A DNA stretch of 64,000 bases from Acetothermia bacterium 64_32 (GTDB taxonomy: Bacteria > Bipolaricaulota > Bipolaricaulia > Bipolaricaulales > Bipolaricaulaceae). A program made the translations under genes and the position numbers. Positions 29,941-38,442 of the stretch are shown here, one piece after another (the stretch's first letter is position 1; each line of letters starts with the position of its first letter). Under the pieces are notes generated by a model. That model ran no database searches, was not told where the DNA came from, and saw only the letters and a program-made list of their open reading frames with translations. The stretch lies in assembly GCA_001508155.1 (NCBI GenBank), contig LGFI01000008.1:33674-97673 (forward strand). Direction: 5' to 3'.

Positions 29941-31092
29941 TCAAGCCCCAGGGCTTCCCAGAAGGACGCGCACGATGCGCTCGGCTGCGTGGCCGTCCCC
30001 GAACAGACTTCCTGCCTTGGCCATCCCCCGGTAGGCGTCCTCATCGCAAAGCAGCCGCTCGACCTCGCTTACTATCCTTTCCCTCGAGGTCCCGATGAGC
30101 CGGGCCACCCCGGCTTCCACCGCCTCCGGTCGCTCCGTCTTTGTCCGCAACACCAAAACGGGCTTCCCCAACACCGGCGCCTCCTCCTGCAGCCCCCCGG
30201 AGTCGGTAAGCACGAGGAACGAGGCCTGCATCAGGCGAACGAAGGGTTCATATGGGAGGGGGTCTAGCAGGACGATCCGCTCGTGGCCTGAAAGGAAGCG
30301 CTTCACCGGCCCGCGGACGTTGGGGTTGGGGTGCACGGGGTAGGCGACCAGCACCTCGGGATTGCGCTCCACCACGGCCCGCAGCCCGTGGCAGATCTCC
30401 ACGAACGGTGCCCCGAAGCTCTCCCGCCGGTGGGCGGTGACCAGGATCAGCTTCTTCCCCGGCGGAAGCCGGCGGAGGAGCCCTTGCGCCTCCGGGGAGG
30501 GGGGCCGCTTCAAGATCCACTGCAGGGCATCGACCACGGTGTTCCCGGTGACGAAGATCGAGCCGGGGTCCACCCCTTCGGAGAGGAGCGCCAACCGCGC
30601 CCTTTCCGTAGGCGCGAAATGATAGGTGGCCAGCGCCCCCACCAGCCGACGGTTTATCTCCTCCGGGAAGGGGAAGTAGCGGTCGGAGGTGCGTAGGCCA
30701 GCCTCCACATGCCCCACCGGGATCTTAAGGTAAAAGGCGGCAAGGGCAGTGGCAAACACGGTGGTGGTGTCCCCCTGAACGAGTACCCAATCGGGCCGGT
30801 TTCCCTCAAACACGCGGATCATCCCCGTAAGCACCCTAGCCGTGAGGGCAGGGAGCGTCTGACCAGGCCTCATGAGATCCAGGTCGATGTCCGGCCTGAT
30901 GCCGAAAAGCCCCAGCACCTGGTCGAGGAGCTCCCGGTGCTGGGCGGTCACACACACCGTGAGGGCCACGGAATCCGGATGGCGGGCCAGCTCCCGCACC
31001 ACCGGGGCCATCTTGATCGCCTCCGGCCTGGTCCCGAAGACTACGAGCACCCGCAGCCTCCCCTTACCCTGCCCGGTCCTCTCCAAAGGCAT
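29941..31092 (-). CDS. wecB: UDP-N-acetylglucosamine 2-epimerase (non-hydrolysing)
   Basis: This 383-residue enzyme interconverts UDP-GlcNAc and UDP-ManNAc for surface polysaccharide synthesis. Family blocks are VLVVFGTRPEAIKMAPVVRE, VCVTAQHRELLDQVL, VQGDTTTVFATALAAFY, GHVEAGLRTSDRYFPFPEE, TGNTVVDAL, LVTAHRRESFG, YPVHPNPNVR and TDSGGLQEEAPVLGKPVLVL. ATG 31092 (MPLERTGQGKG) is preferred to the longer frame from 31143. It is transcribed away from riboswitch 3, so it may be outside c-di-GMP control, although its product fits the neighbouring polysaccharide genes. Confidence 0.95.
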   Translation of the reverse strand: MPLERTGQGKGRLRVLVVFGTRPEAIKMAPVVRELARHPDSVALTVCVTAQHRELLDQVLGLFGIRPDIDLDLMRPGQTLPALTARVLTGMIRVFEGNRPDWVLVQGDTTTVFATALAAFYLKIPVGHVEAGLRTSDRYFPFPEEINRRLVGALATYHFAPTERARLALLSEGVDPGSIFVTGNTVVDALQWILKRPPSPEAQGLLRRLPPGKKLILVTAHRRESFGAPFVEICHGLRAVVERNPEVLVAYPVHPNPNVRGPVKRFLSGHERIVLLDPLPYEPFVRLMQASFLVLTDSGGLQEEAPVLGKPVLVLRTKTERPEAVEAGVARLIGTSRERIVSEVERLLCDEDAYRGMAKAGSLFGDGHAAERIVRVLLGSPGA

Positions 31093-31179
31093 CCCCACCG
31101 ATCTTACCCTGCCCGCCCCTCCCCTGCAGAGGATAAGGCTCAAAAAAGGCTAAAAATTGCCGCACGAAGGTGATACACA

Positions 31180-31211
31180 TTACAGACGATCGTGGCTAAA
31201 AGATGTATACT
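31180..31211 (+). promoter_or_regulatory. Promoter of riboswitch 3
   Basis: TTACAGACGAT (31180-31190), 15 bp, TATACT (31206-31211). The start point is predicted near 31218, just before the aptamer P1 stem. There is no consensus -35; the conserved 11-mer occupies that position, as at 29078. Confidence 0.72.
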
Positions 31212-31223
31212 TTGTTACTCGTA

Positions 31224-31304
31224 CCTCTGAAAAAGGGCAAAGCCGTCGTGAGGCGGTGACGCAAAGCCGCGGGCCTCTTGCTGAGGCCGCCGGGTTGCCA
31301 GAGG
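31224..31304 (+). ncRNA. Cyclic-di-GMP-I riboswitch (GEMM), copy 3
   Basis: P1 CCTCTG (31224-31229) pairs with CAGAGG (31299-31304). Inside are AAAGGGCAAAGCC, a hairpin capped by GTGA, GACGCAAAGCC, a short stem GGGCCTC/GAGGCC and GCCGGGTTGCC. It precedes the DUF2334 gene by about 300 nt. The expression platform is not obvious, so ON or OFF behaviour cannot be stated. Confidence 0.92.
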
Positions 31305-31607
31305 CGAAAGAAAGGGAGGATCTTAAGGTACGGGGAAGGTTCGCCTGGGCAGCTCGGAAGGGGTCCCTTTCTTACCCTCTATTCCAAGTCCGCTCAGCCG
31401 GCCCTCCCCATAGGCGTTTTAAGGAGGCCGAAATGTCTTCCATATAAAACTTGAGAGGCGCCCGACCGGCCTTTACCCCCATGCTCCCCAGCTGGTGGCT
31501 CAAGGTCCCTTTGCGAGCGCCTCGTTTCCATTATAGCACCCCGGAAAGGGCCTGTGAAGTTGTGGAGATCACAAACCAGAAAGAGGACTCTAAATAGGAG
31601 GAGTAAG
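31305..31607 (+). other. Long leader between riboswitch 3 and the DUF2334 gene
   Basis: This 303-nt stretch has no real gene. AAGAAAGGGA (31309-31318) is the exact complement of TCCCTTTCTT (31364-31373), a possible hairpin without a T-run. At 31421 AAGGAGG precedes a four-codon ORF, ATG TCT TCC ATA TAA (31433-31447). The SD of that mini-ORF can pair with CGGCCCTCC (31399-31407). GAGGCGC and GCGCCTC form a longer-range inverted repeat near 31454 and 31527. Any of these could relay the riboswitch signal. Confidence 0.45.
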
Positions 31608-33443
31608 GTGAAAGTAGTAAAGAATAGAAAATGGGGATTTTGGCCGGGCTGCGTCCTGGCCCTGATGGCGCTCCTTGCCGCCAGTGGTTTCGCCCAGGCG
31701 GACCCGGCCGGCAGGGAGCCGCTTTGCGTGATGGAGATCTGGACTGACCGCCAGGCATACCACCCCGGGGATCGGGTACAGGTGAACTTCTGGATCAGCG
31801 TGAACGATAGCCCCGAACTGCCCGAGATCACCGATGCCCAGCTTGAGCTGGAGCTCCAACAGCCCTTCGGCCCCTACATCATGCTCAGCTCCAAAAAGAA
31901 CGTCTCCCTCCGCAAGGGAATCGAATGGGAGGAAACCCTCCTCACCCTGCCCGTCCTGGGGGACCTGCTCAGGGACCTGGGCGACTACAGCCTCCATGCC
32001 ATGTTACGTTCTCAAGATGGAGGGCTCCTGTGCGAGGCCTATGCGTCTTTCACCATTCGAAGCATGTTCGGCCAGCGACCCACCACGCGGACGCTTCTTG
32101 TCACCTCCCGCCGGACCCAGCTCACCGAACCGTTCGCCTCGATGCTGGCTGCCTGGCTCGAGGCGTGCTTCAAGACCCAGGTCCAGGTGATCTACCAGGA
32201 GGGGTTCTATGAGGCCTACCAGGCAGGGGCGTTTCAAGGGTTCGACGTCATCATCTACTACGCCACCGATTTCACCCAGGGGCCGCCTCCCGATCTTGTG
32301 GTGGACATATTCGAGGGCGAGGGGATCACGAAGAAAAAAGTCGTCTGGATCGGCTACCATCTCGATAAGGTCCAAGGCTACCTCCACCTTTACGGCCTAA
32401 AGTACGGGGAGCTCAGGAGCGCCAGCGACTTAACCCCCCTGCACTACGTGGATGGCGAGACCGACTATATGCTCCTCAACGCCGATCGGATCTCCGTCGA
32501 GCCGGTCAACCCGGATCTGGCCCGGGTCCGTGCCACCGCGGACGGCCTTCCCATCATCGTCAGCGCCAGGCATACCTACTACCCCGAGGACGGGGAGTGC
32601 TTCTACTTTGTGGGCTTTCACCCCACCGCCTACCTGGCCCCGTTCGGGGCCCACCTGGTCTTCCTGGACGTGTTGAGCGAGGCCTACGGGATCGAGCACC
32701 CCAGGGCGGCGCTGGTGCGCCTTGAGGACGTCCATGCCAGGACGAACGGGGGGAGCCTGCTTGCGGCGGCCGAGTACCTGGACGGGGAGGGCGTCCCCTT
32801 CTCCCTGGCCCTGATCCCCATCTACTCCAACGGCCAAGGGGAGGAGATCCGCCTTAGCCAGGATCGGCAGTTCCGGATCACGGTGAAACGGGCCCTCTTA
32901 AGCGGGGGCGAGCTGGTGCTCCATGGGGCGTCCCACCAATACGACGGGGAGACGGCCATCGATTACGAGTTCTGGGATGAGGCCCGCATGGCCCCGGTGG
33001 GCGGAAGGGAATACGCCGAAGATAGGCTGACCCTGGCCATGGAGGAGCTCGAGGCCTCCGGGCTCAAACCATACCTGGTGGCCTGGGAAACCCCTCACTA
33101 CAGAGCTTCAACCGAGGCTTATGCAATTTTCGAATCGCACTTCCCGTTGATCTACGAGGACCCCCACTGGGGGTTCAACCTCCGGCTCCTCCCCTACCCG
33201 GTTGAAACCGAATCCGCCCTCTATGTGCCCACCAACCTCGGGTACGTAGCCCGGAGCTCCCTGAGAGCCGATGTGGACAGGATCCTGGAGCAGGCGAGGC
33301 TCCTGGCAGGACTCCAGCACGGGGCGCTGGCCTCGTTCTTCTACCACCCCGAGCTCGGGCTTGCGGCCCTCAAGGAGATCGTCGCCGGCCTTAAAGAACA
33401 GGGCTGGACGTTCCAGCCGGTCTCCTTCCTTTTGGGGAACTGA
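31608..33443 (+). CDS. DUF2334 polysaccharide-deacetylase-like exported protein
   Basis: This 611-residue protein starts at GTG 31608, preceded by TAGGAGGAGTAAG. It has a signal peptide (FWPGCVLALMALLAASGFAQ) and an N-terminal beta domain (about 35-155). A middle alpha/beta domain with TRTLLVTSRRTQLTEPFASM follows, then a C-terminal DUF2334 domain at about 365-611. That domain has the metal-site features of the carbohydrate esterase fold: VRLEDVHARTN, LVLHGASHQYDGE, WETPHYRAS and FFYHPELG. It probably deacetylates a secreted amino-sugar polymer. It opens the riboswitch-3 operon with the RHH gene, GT2 synthase and glycoside hydrolase. Confidence 0.87.
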   Translation: MKVVKNRKWGFWPGCVLALMALLAASGFAQADPAGREPLCVMEIWTDRQAYHPGDRVQVNFWISVNDSPELPEITDAQLELELQQPFGPYIMLSSKKNVSLRKGIEWEETLLTLPVLGDLLRDLGDYSLHAMLRSQDGGLLCEAYASFTIRSMFGQRPTTRTLLVTSRRTQLTEPFASMLAAWLEACFKTQVQVIYQEGFYEAYQAGAFQGFDVIIYYATDFTQGPPPDLVVDIFEGEGITKKKVVWIGYHLDKVQGYLHLYGLKYGELRSASDLTPLHYVDGETDYMLLNADRISVEPVNPDLARVRATADGLPIIVSARHTYYPEDGECFYFVGFHPTAYLAPFGAHLVFLDVLSEAYGIEHPRAALVRLEDVHARTNGGSLLAAAEYLDGEGVPFSLALIPIYSNGQGEEIRLSQDRQFRITVKRALLSGGELVLHGASHQYDGETAIDYEFWDEARMAPVGGREYAEDRLTLAMEELEASGLKPYLVAWETPHYRASTEAYAIFESHFPLIYEDPHWGFNLRLLPYPVETESALYVPTNLGYVARSSLRADVDRILEQARLLAGLQHGALASFFYHPELGLAALKEIVAGLKEQGWTFQPVSFLLGN

Positions 33444-33455
33444 GAAGGTGGGGCC

Positions 33456-33698
33456 GTGGGCCAGAAGAAGACAAGGGTACAGTTCATGCTGCCGGAGCTG
33501 GTGGTGGCCCGGCTTGACTGCCTTAAGGGCCAAATGGGCGCCTCCTCCCGGACCGAGGTGGTGAAGATCGCCCTGGAGCTACTCCACTGGGCGATGCTCC
33601 ACCGGGCCCAGGGCGAGGACATCGCCGCCGTGCGGGGGGGGAAGGTGGCCGAGAAGATCGCCATCCCCGGGATCGCCCCCGACAGGGACACGCCATAG
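33456..33698 (+). CDS. Small ribbon-helix-helix protein
   Basis: This 80-residue protein starts at GTG 33456. KTRVQFMLPELVVARLDCLK and SSRTEVVKIALELLHWAML give the strand-helix-helix pattern of CopG/Arc-type dimeric DNA-binding proteins. The C-terminal 25 residues (GKVAEKIAIPGIAPDRDTP) are not assigned and contain no MshEN-like repeat. It lies 12 bp after the deacetylase stop and 8 bp before the GT2 gene, suggesting local regulation of the polysaccharide operon. Confidence 0.8.
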   Translation: MGQKKTRVQFMLPELVVARLDCLKGQMGASSRTEVVKIALELLHWAMLHRAQGEDIAAVRGGKVAEKIAIPGIAPDRDTP

Positions 33699-33706
33699 GG
33701 GGACCG

Positions 33707-34999
33707 GTGACCGTCTCCACGGACTTCCTAACGTTCTTCTTCTTGGGGTTCTGCGTGCTTTATAACGCGTTTTTGTCCCTCTTCTTCCTGGCGCTGAAGC
33801 TCTTCTTTAAGGAAGAGGAAACCGACTCAGGGGCCGGAGGGTGGCCCACGATCACCGTGATGGTGCCGGCACTGAACGAGGAACAGGTGATAAGAAGGAC
33901 CGTGGAGCGGCTCGTCTCCCTCCCCTACCCAGGGCCCCTGGAGGTCCTGATCATCGACGACCACAGCGATGATCGGACCTGTGAGATCGCCGAGGAGCTG
34001 GAGCGGGTTTATCCGAACGTGGCCGTGCTCAGGCGGGGGGCGATGCGATCTCGTCTGGGCAAAGGCGATTGCCTCAACCACGGGTTTTCCTACCTTTCTT
34101 CCCGCCACCCCGAGCGTGACCCGGAGCGGTGGGTGATCGGGGTGTTCGATGCCGACGGCCGGCCGGTGGAGGACGATATGTGGCTACAGGTGGGGAGGGT
34201 GTTCGCCGATCCGGAGGTGGGGGCCGCCCAATGCGGGGTGAGGATCCGCAACGGGCATCACCTCCTGGCCGCGCTCCAAGACGTGGAGTTCGCCACCTTC
34301 TCCTTCGTCACCCAAACCGTACGCGATCACACATCCGGCGCGGTGGCCCTGGGCGGGAACGGCCAGTTCATCCGGGCATCCGCCCTGAAGCAGCTGAGCG
34401 ACCGGGGGGCTTGGTGGGACGAAACCGCCCTCACCGAGGACCTGGACATCGGGATCCGCGTCCACCTTGCCGGCTGGAAGGTGAGGTTTCTGAATAGATG
34501 GGTGGAACAGGAGGGGGTAGAGTCCATCAGGGTCCTTTTTCGCCAGCGCCATCGCTGGGCCTGGGGTACGCTCCAGGTCTTCCTCCGCTACGTGATGGGG
34601 TGCCGCCTGTGGCGGGGGAGGATGCCGCTCGTAAAGAGGCTTGACCTCCACTATTACCTGAGCTTCTGGATAGTGCCGTTCGTGGTCCTGGGGTCGTTCC
34701 TCCTATCCCTCCTTGACCTTGTGGGGGCCATCACCATAACCAACCGGTTCGGCCTTGCCTTTTTGCTCGCCAACTCCTTCAGCTTCATCCCCATGATCGT
34801 GCTGGGCCTTTCCTGGGCCAAGGTCCCCTTTCTCCGCATGGCCTATCTCGTCCCCCTCACGGTGATCTATGCCTACCACTGGATCCCGGCCTTGATCCTG
34901 GCCTGGGCCAGTATCATCGGGCACAGGAAACCCAGGTGGGCGAAGACACGGCGGTACGCCCTGGAGGAGCCGACGGTCGTAAAGGAGCCTGTGGGATGA
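33707..34999 (+). CDS. Membrane GT2 processive glycosyltransferase
   Basis: This 430-residue polysaccharide synthase has one N-terminal TM helix (FLTFFFLGFCVLYNAFLSLF), a cytoplasmic GT-A domain and three to four C-terminal TM segments from about residue 310. Catalytic motifs are all present: DDHSDD (84-89), DAD (148-150), TED (243-245) and QRHRW (280-284). This set is typical of cellulose, PNAG and hyaluronan-like synthases. No PilZ domain is attached, so c-di-GMP control here is genetic (riboswitch 3) rather than allosteric. The start is GTG 33707, and its stop overlaps the hydrolase start. The polymer cannot be assigned; a hexosamine polymer is plausible given the deacetylase and WecB. Confidence 0.9.
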   Translation: MTVSTDFLTFFFLGFCVLYNAFLSLFFLALKLFFKEEETDSGAGGWPTITVMVPALNEEQVIRRTVERLVSLPYPGPLEVLIIDDHSDDRTCEIAEELERVYPNVAVLRRGAMRSRLGKGDCLNHGFSYLSSRHPERDPERWVIGVFDADGRPVEDDMWLQVGRVFADPEVGAAQCGVRIRNGHHLLAALQDVEFATFSFVTQTVRDHTSGAVALGGNGQFIRASALKQLSDRGAWWDETALTEDLDIGIRVHLAGWKVRFLNRWVEQEGVESIRVLFRQRHRWAWGTLQVFLRYVMGCRLWRGRMPLVKRLDLHYYLSFWIVPFVVLGSFLLSLLDLVGAITITNRFGLAFLLANSFSFIPMIVLGLSWAKVPFLRMAYLVPLTVIYAYHWIPALILAWASIIGHRKPRWAKTRRYALEEPTVVKEPVG

Positions 35000-37053
35000 G
35001 ACGGTGGAGCCTTTTAATAGCCCTTTTGGTTTCGGCTGGCCTTGTGGCCACGGCCCGGGTGCCCTCCCAAGCCCTCGCCCTCTCCTTTGTCCTGGAGGAG
35101 GCGAAAAACCAGGAAGGAGGGATCTACGCGAGCTTCGGCGACCCGGGAAGCGAGGTCCTCCTCCAAAACAGCAGCCTGCTCCTCCTCTATGGCGCCCTGG
35201 TGGGGGATCGCCCCCTGGTGGAGGAACAGGCCGTGGCCATGGAGCGGTACTTCCTGGACGGAAGGCTTGGCCTCCTCCACTGGCACCTGGATGGGGGGAT
35301 GAGGCCTGTAGCGGGGAGCTACGCCAACTCCCCCGGGGACAGCCTGCGGGCCGTGCGGGCCCTGATCCTGGCCTACCAGAGGTGGCATGAAGAGGAGCAC
35401 CTTAGGCTGGCCCTCCGCATCGCCGAAGGCCTGATGAGGTACAACGTGGCCGAGGACCGCACCCTGCGGGCCTATGCCACCTGGAGCGATGCGTCGCCTG
35501 AGCCGGCCCGGGCGGATTCCGTGCTCCTTCCCCATGGGGACCTGGTGGCCATGGCGCTCCTTTCCCCCTACGACGCAAGATGGGAGGAGGTGCTGGCCAG
35601 AACCTTGTCCATCCTGCTCTCCGGGGCCACCGAGGTGGGGCTGTTCCAGCTGAGCTACCGGGCAGGGGCCTACTCCCCGGGCGAGGGGAGCATGATCGCT
35701 GCGGCCCAAACGGCGCTCCAGTTGGCTTCCTACGGGAGCCGCTACGGTGACCCGGCCTCATTGGAGGCGGCAAGGCGCTTCCTCAACTTTGCGAAAGGCC
35801 AACACGAGCGTTCGGGCAAGGTGTTCGCCCGCTACGATCCTGAAAGCGGTACCCCCCTGGTGGACTGGGAGAACCTGGCCGTCTATGCCCTGGTCGCCCA
35901 GGTGGCCCTCGAGCTCGGCGACAGCGCCTTCGCCGAAACCCTGATCTCCCAGCATCTCCTCCCAAAGCAAAACCTGGACAAGGGATCCCCTGCTTATGGG
36001 GCCTTTACGGCCCACCCGAACTACGCCTACGTCTACGACACCCTGGAGGCCTTGGTGGCCCTGTACCTGCTGGAGGGCCGGCCGGGGCCGAGGGAAGATG
36101 AGCCCATCCGGGCGGTTTGGTACCTGGGCTGGGAAAGGGAAAGCTACCTCAAGCCACAGGTGAAAGAGGAGCTAAAGGAGATCCAGGCCCGCCTTTGTCC
36201 GAACTACATCGGCCTTTTCGCCATCGTGTACCAAGAAGGGAAGACTTCCTCGGATCCCCACCGGGACCCGGCAAGGACGGCCACCGATGCCGCCCTGCGC
36301 CAGGTGATCACCCAGATCCACCGGCTGGGGATGGGGGTCATCCTGCTCACCCCCCTGTTTCCCGACGACGGGACCTGGGAGGGGGCCATCCAACCCCAGG
36401 ACGTGGAGGCCTGGTTCGATCACTGGCGGGGGATCCTCCTCCACTACGCCCAGCTGGCCGAGGAGACCGGGGTGGAGGTCCTGCTCCTGGGCTCGGAACT
36501 GGCCACATTGCGCACCAGAACCGATGACTGGAACAGGTTGATCCTCGCCGTGCGTAGTAAGTTCCATGGAAAGGTCAGCTACTCAGTTAATTTCTGGGCC
36601 AACCGTCAGGAATACGCGGAGGTCATGGCCATGACCTATTGGCGACACCTGGACTACATCGGGGTCACCGGCTATTTCGAGCTCACGGAAAAGAAGGACC
36701 CTACGGTGGAGGAACTCGAGGCCGGCTGGTATAGGGACCGGGTGGGCCAGAACGTGGTGGCGGACCTGGAGGGGCTGAGCGGCAAGTACGGAAAGCCCAT
36801 CGTGTTCTGGGAGATCGGCTATCAGAGCAAGGACGGAACCAGCATGTATCCCTGGAACTTCCCCCGTCCCGGGGCGGAGGACGAGGGGGAACAGGCAGAC
36901 GCCTGGCAGGCTTTCCTAAACGTCTTCCGGGACAAGGACTGGTTCTTCGGCTATGGGGTGTATGCCGAACACGTGGGGTTGCCCAAGGTGGCCAAGATGT
37001 ACACCGTGCTGGGGAAGCGGGCCGAATCCGTCCTGGCCTCCGAGTGCCGGTGA
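34996..37053 (+). CDS. Exported two-domain glycoside hydrolase (GH8-like helical domain plus GH113-like barrel)
   Basis: This 685-residue protein starts at ATG 34996, overlapping the GT2 stop (ATGA). The signal peptide is MRRWSLLIALLVSAGLVATA. Residues of about 30-370 form an all-helical repeat domain resembling an (alpha/alpha)6 barrel (NSPGDSLRAVRALILAYQRW; GSMIAAAQTALQLASYG). From about 385 a TIM-barrel domain resembles GH113: GVILLTPLFPDDGTW, LLLGSELATLRTRTDDW (likely acid/base Glu), KVSYSVNFWANRQE, LDYIGVTGYFELTEKKDPT and GKPIVFWEIGYQSKDG (likely nucleophile Glu). Hydrolases next to synthases trim or release the polymer, as BcsZ, PgaB or PelA do. Confidence 0.82.
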   Translation: MRRWSLLIALLVSAGLVATARVPSQALALSFVLEEAKNQEGGIYASFGDPGSEVLLQNSSLLLLYGALVGDRPLVEEQAVAMERYFLDGRLGLLHWHLDGGMRPVAGSYANSPGDSLRAVRALILAYQRWHEEEHLRLALRIAEGLMRYNVAEDRTLRAYATWSDASPEPARADSVLLPHGDLVAMALLSPYDARWEEVLARTLSILLSGATEVGLFQLSYRAGAYSPGEGSMIAAAQTALQLASYGSRYGDPASLEAARRFLNFAKGQHERSGKVFARYDPESGTPLVDWENLAVYALVAQVALELGDSAFAETLISQHLLPKQNLDKGSPAYGAFTAHPNYAYVYDTLEALVALYLLEGRPGPREDEPIRAVWYLGWERESYLKPQVKEELKEIQARLCPNYIGLFAIVYQEGKTSSDPHRDPARTATDAALRQVITQIHRLGMGVILLTPLFPDDGTWEGAIQPQDVEAWFDHWRGILLHYAQLAEETGVEVLLLGSELATLRTRTDDWNRLILAVRSKFHGKVSYSVNFWANRQEYAEVMAMTYWRHLDYIGVTGYFELTEKKDPTVEELEAGWYRDRVGQNVVADLEGLSGKYGKPIVFWEIGYQSKDGTSMYPWNFPRPGAEDEGEQADAWQAFLNVFRDKDWFFGYGVYAEHVGLPKVAKMYTVLGKRAESVLASECR

Positions 37054-37151
37054 TCCCCGACGGAAAGCACCCGCCCTGTGAACTGACTTCCGCCCCCCAG
37101 GGCCCGCCTTTCATTGCCCGGGGGAACTTGGGGGAGGGAAAGTAGCCCGTG

Positions 37152-38309
37152 ATGCTAAGGCGCGTTTTCGTCCTGGCCGTGGGGGCCGCCGCCCTGGGGG
37201 TGGCCGGGCTGGCTGGCCCGGAGAACAGGTTCCTGGTCACCGGGGGCCAAGCCGTGGTGGGGGGGGAGAGCCTGGTCTCGCTGGTCCTCGTCCAGGCCCC
37301 CGCGGGCCTGCGGGCCATGGAGGGGGTGCTGACCTTGACGGGGACGGCTGGCCGCCTGGGGGGGCTCAATTCCCCACTGGAGGCCCAAGTGTTGGAACAG
37401 GCGGAGCGCCGAGTGCGGTTCCGCCTGCTGGATCCGGAAGATCGCGTGGGCCCAGGGGCTACGGATACCGTGCTGGTTGAGATCGTGGTGATCCCCGAGG
37501 AACCAGGCGAGCTTAAACTTGAGCTTGCCGTCCCCTTCTTCGTGGCCGACCAGGCCGACGCCTTCCCAGTGGCAAGCGAGAGCCAGCCCCTGGTTGTCAC
37601 GCAGGGGGACTCACCTCCACAGGTCGGAGACGACCAGGGGGAGGCATCCGATTCGTCCCGGGTCGGGATCGACGTCGAGACCCCACAAGGGACATCGCTT
37701 TCCCTGCTTGCCATGGGGGGGCAGTGGGCCTATGGCCAGGTGGGCTGGCTGACCCTGGCCTTCGACCCGGGAGGGCGGGGGCTTAAGCGGCTGGAGCTGG
37801 ACCTCAGGGTGGCGGAGCCCGGGTTCCTCGCCCTGGGTGACGCGGAGTGGGGGGCGCTCCAGGTGGGGGCCCTAATGGCCACTGGGGCCGGGGGGTGGAA
37901 GGTGTGGGTGGCGGACCTGTTCGATCAAGTCCGGCCGGGAGACGGGATCGTCCAGGCCCGGATCGGGCTTTCCTTCCTCACGGTGGGGACCACCCGCATC
38001 GACCTTACCGGGATCCGGGGGATCGATGAAAAGGGGGAGGCGTTCTTTTTGCCGGACACCTCGGTGAGGGTGTCCTGCTTCCTCCCACCCCTCATCCCCG
38101 GGGGAGGCAGCCCCCAGGACCTGGACGGGGACGGGAAGCTGGAGGACCTGGACGGGGACGGTGCGCTCACGGTCCATGATGCGCTGGTGCTGGCGTTTTC
38201 CTTCGACCGCCCCCCGCTAGAGGAGCTCCCGAAGGCGGTGGACTTCGACGGGGATGGCACCCTCACCTTCGAGGACGCCCGGGCCCTGGCCGAGCTCGCC
38301 ACCCCCTGA
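37152..38309 (+). CDS. Secreted cohesin/dockerin-like protein
   Basis: This 385-residue exported protein has a signal peptide (LRRVFVLAVGAAALGVAGLA) and two beta-sandwich modules (about 25-140 and 175-310) with cohesin-like hydrophobic patterns. The C-terminus (about 321-385) carries three Ca-binding loops: DLDGDGKLEDLDGDGALTV and DFDGDGTLTFEDARALAEL. This resembles a dockerin type I pair with one loop duplicated. ATG 37152 is used, with GTG 37149 adjacent. It could attach proteins or polymer to the cell surface. The 98-bp gap upstream shows nothing certain. Confidence 0.75.
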   Translation: MLRRVFVLAVGAAALGVAGLAGPENRFLVTGGQAVVGGESLVSLVLVQAPAGLRAMEGVLTLTGTAGRLGGLNSPLEAQVLEQAERRVRFRLLDPEDRVGPGATDTVLVEIVVIPEEPGELKLELAVPFFVADQADAFPVASESQPLVVTQGDSPPQVGDDQGEASDSSRVGIDVETPQGTSLSLLAMGGQWAYGQVGWLTLAFDPGGRGLKRLELDLRVAEPGFLALGDAEWGALQVGALMATGAGGWKVWVADLFDQVRPGDGIVQARIGLSFLTVGTTRIDLTGIRGIDEKGEAFFLPDTSVRVSCFLPPLIPGGGSPQDLDGDGKLEDLDGDGALTVHDALVLAFSFDRPPLEELPKAVDFDGDGTLTFEDARALAELATP

Positions 38310-38442
38310 GGGTCCGACCGGCAAGAACAGGCGACTGTAACCTGGATCACCGTCGCTTGTCCCGGCGACTACGGCACCCCTTTCACCCGTTCTATTCCCC
38401 TTTGAGGGCGCTTTGGAAAACTTCCCGGGCCATCATGGTGCC

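Noticed and set aside
31305..31375. Terminator for riboswitch 3
   Set aside because: The AAGAAAGGGA/TCCCTTTCTT pairing is exact, but the loop is 45 nt and no T-run follows, so I do not call it a terminator.
31157..31447. 96-residue plus-strand ORF
   Set aside because: It runs through riboswitch 3 and its promoter, has no protein-like composition, and its end is only the mini-ORF frame. It is a shadow.
33707..34999. BcsA cellulose synthase
   Set aside because: Catalytic motifs fit any processive GT2. There is no PilZ domain, no BcsB, and the neighbours point to an amino-sugar polymer.
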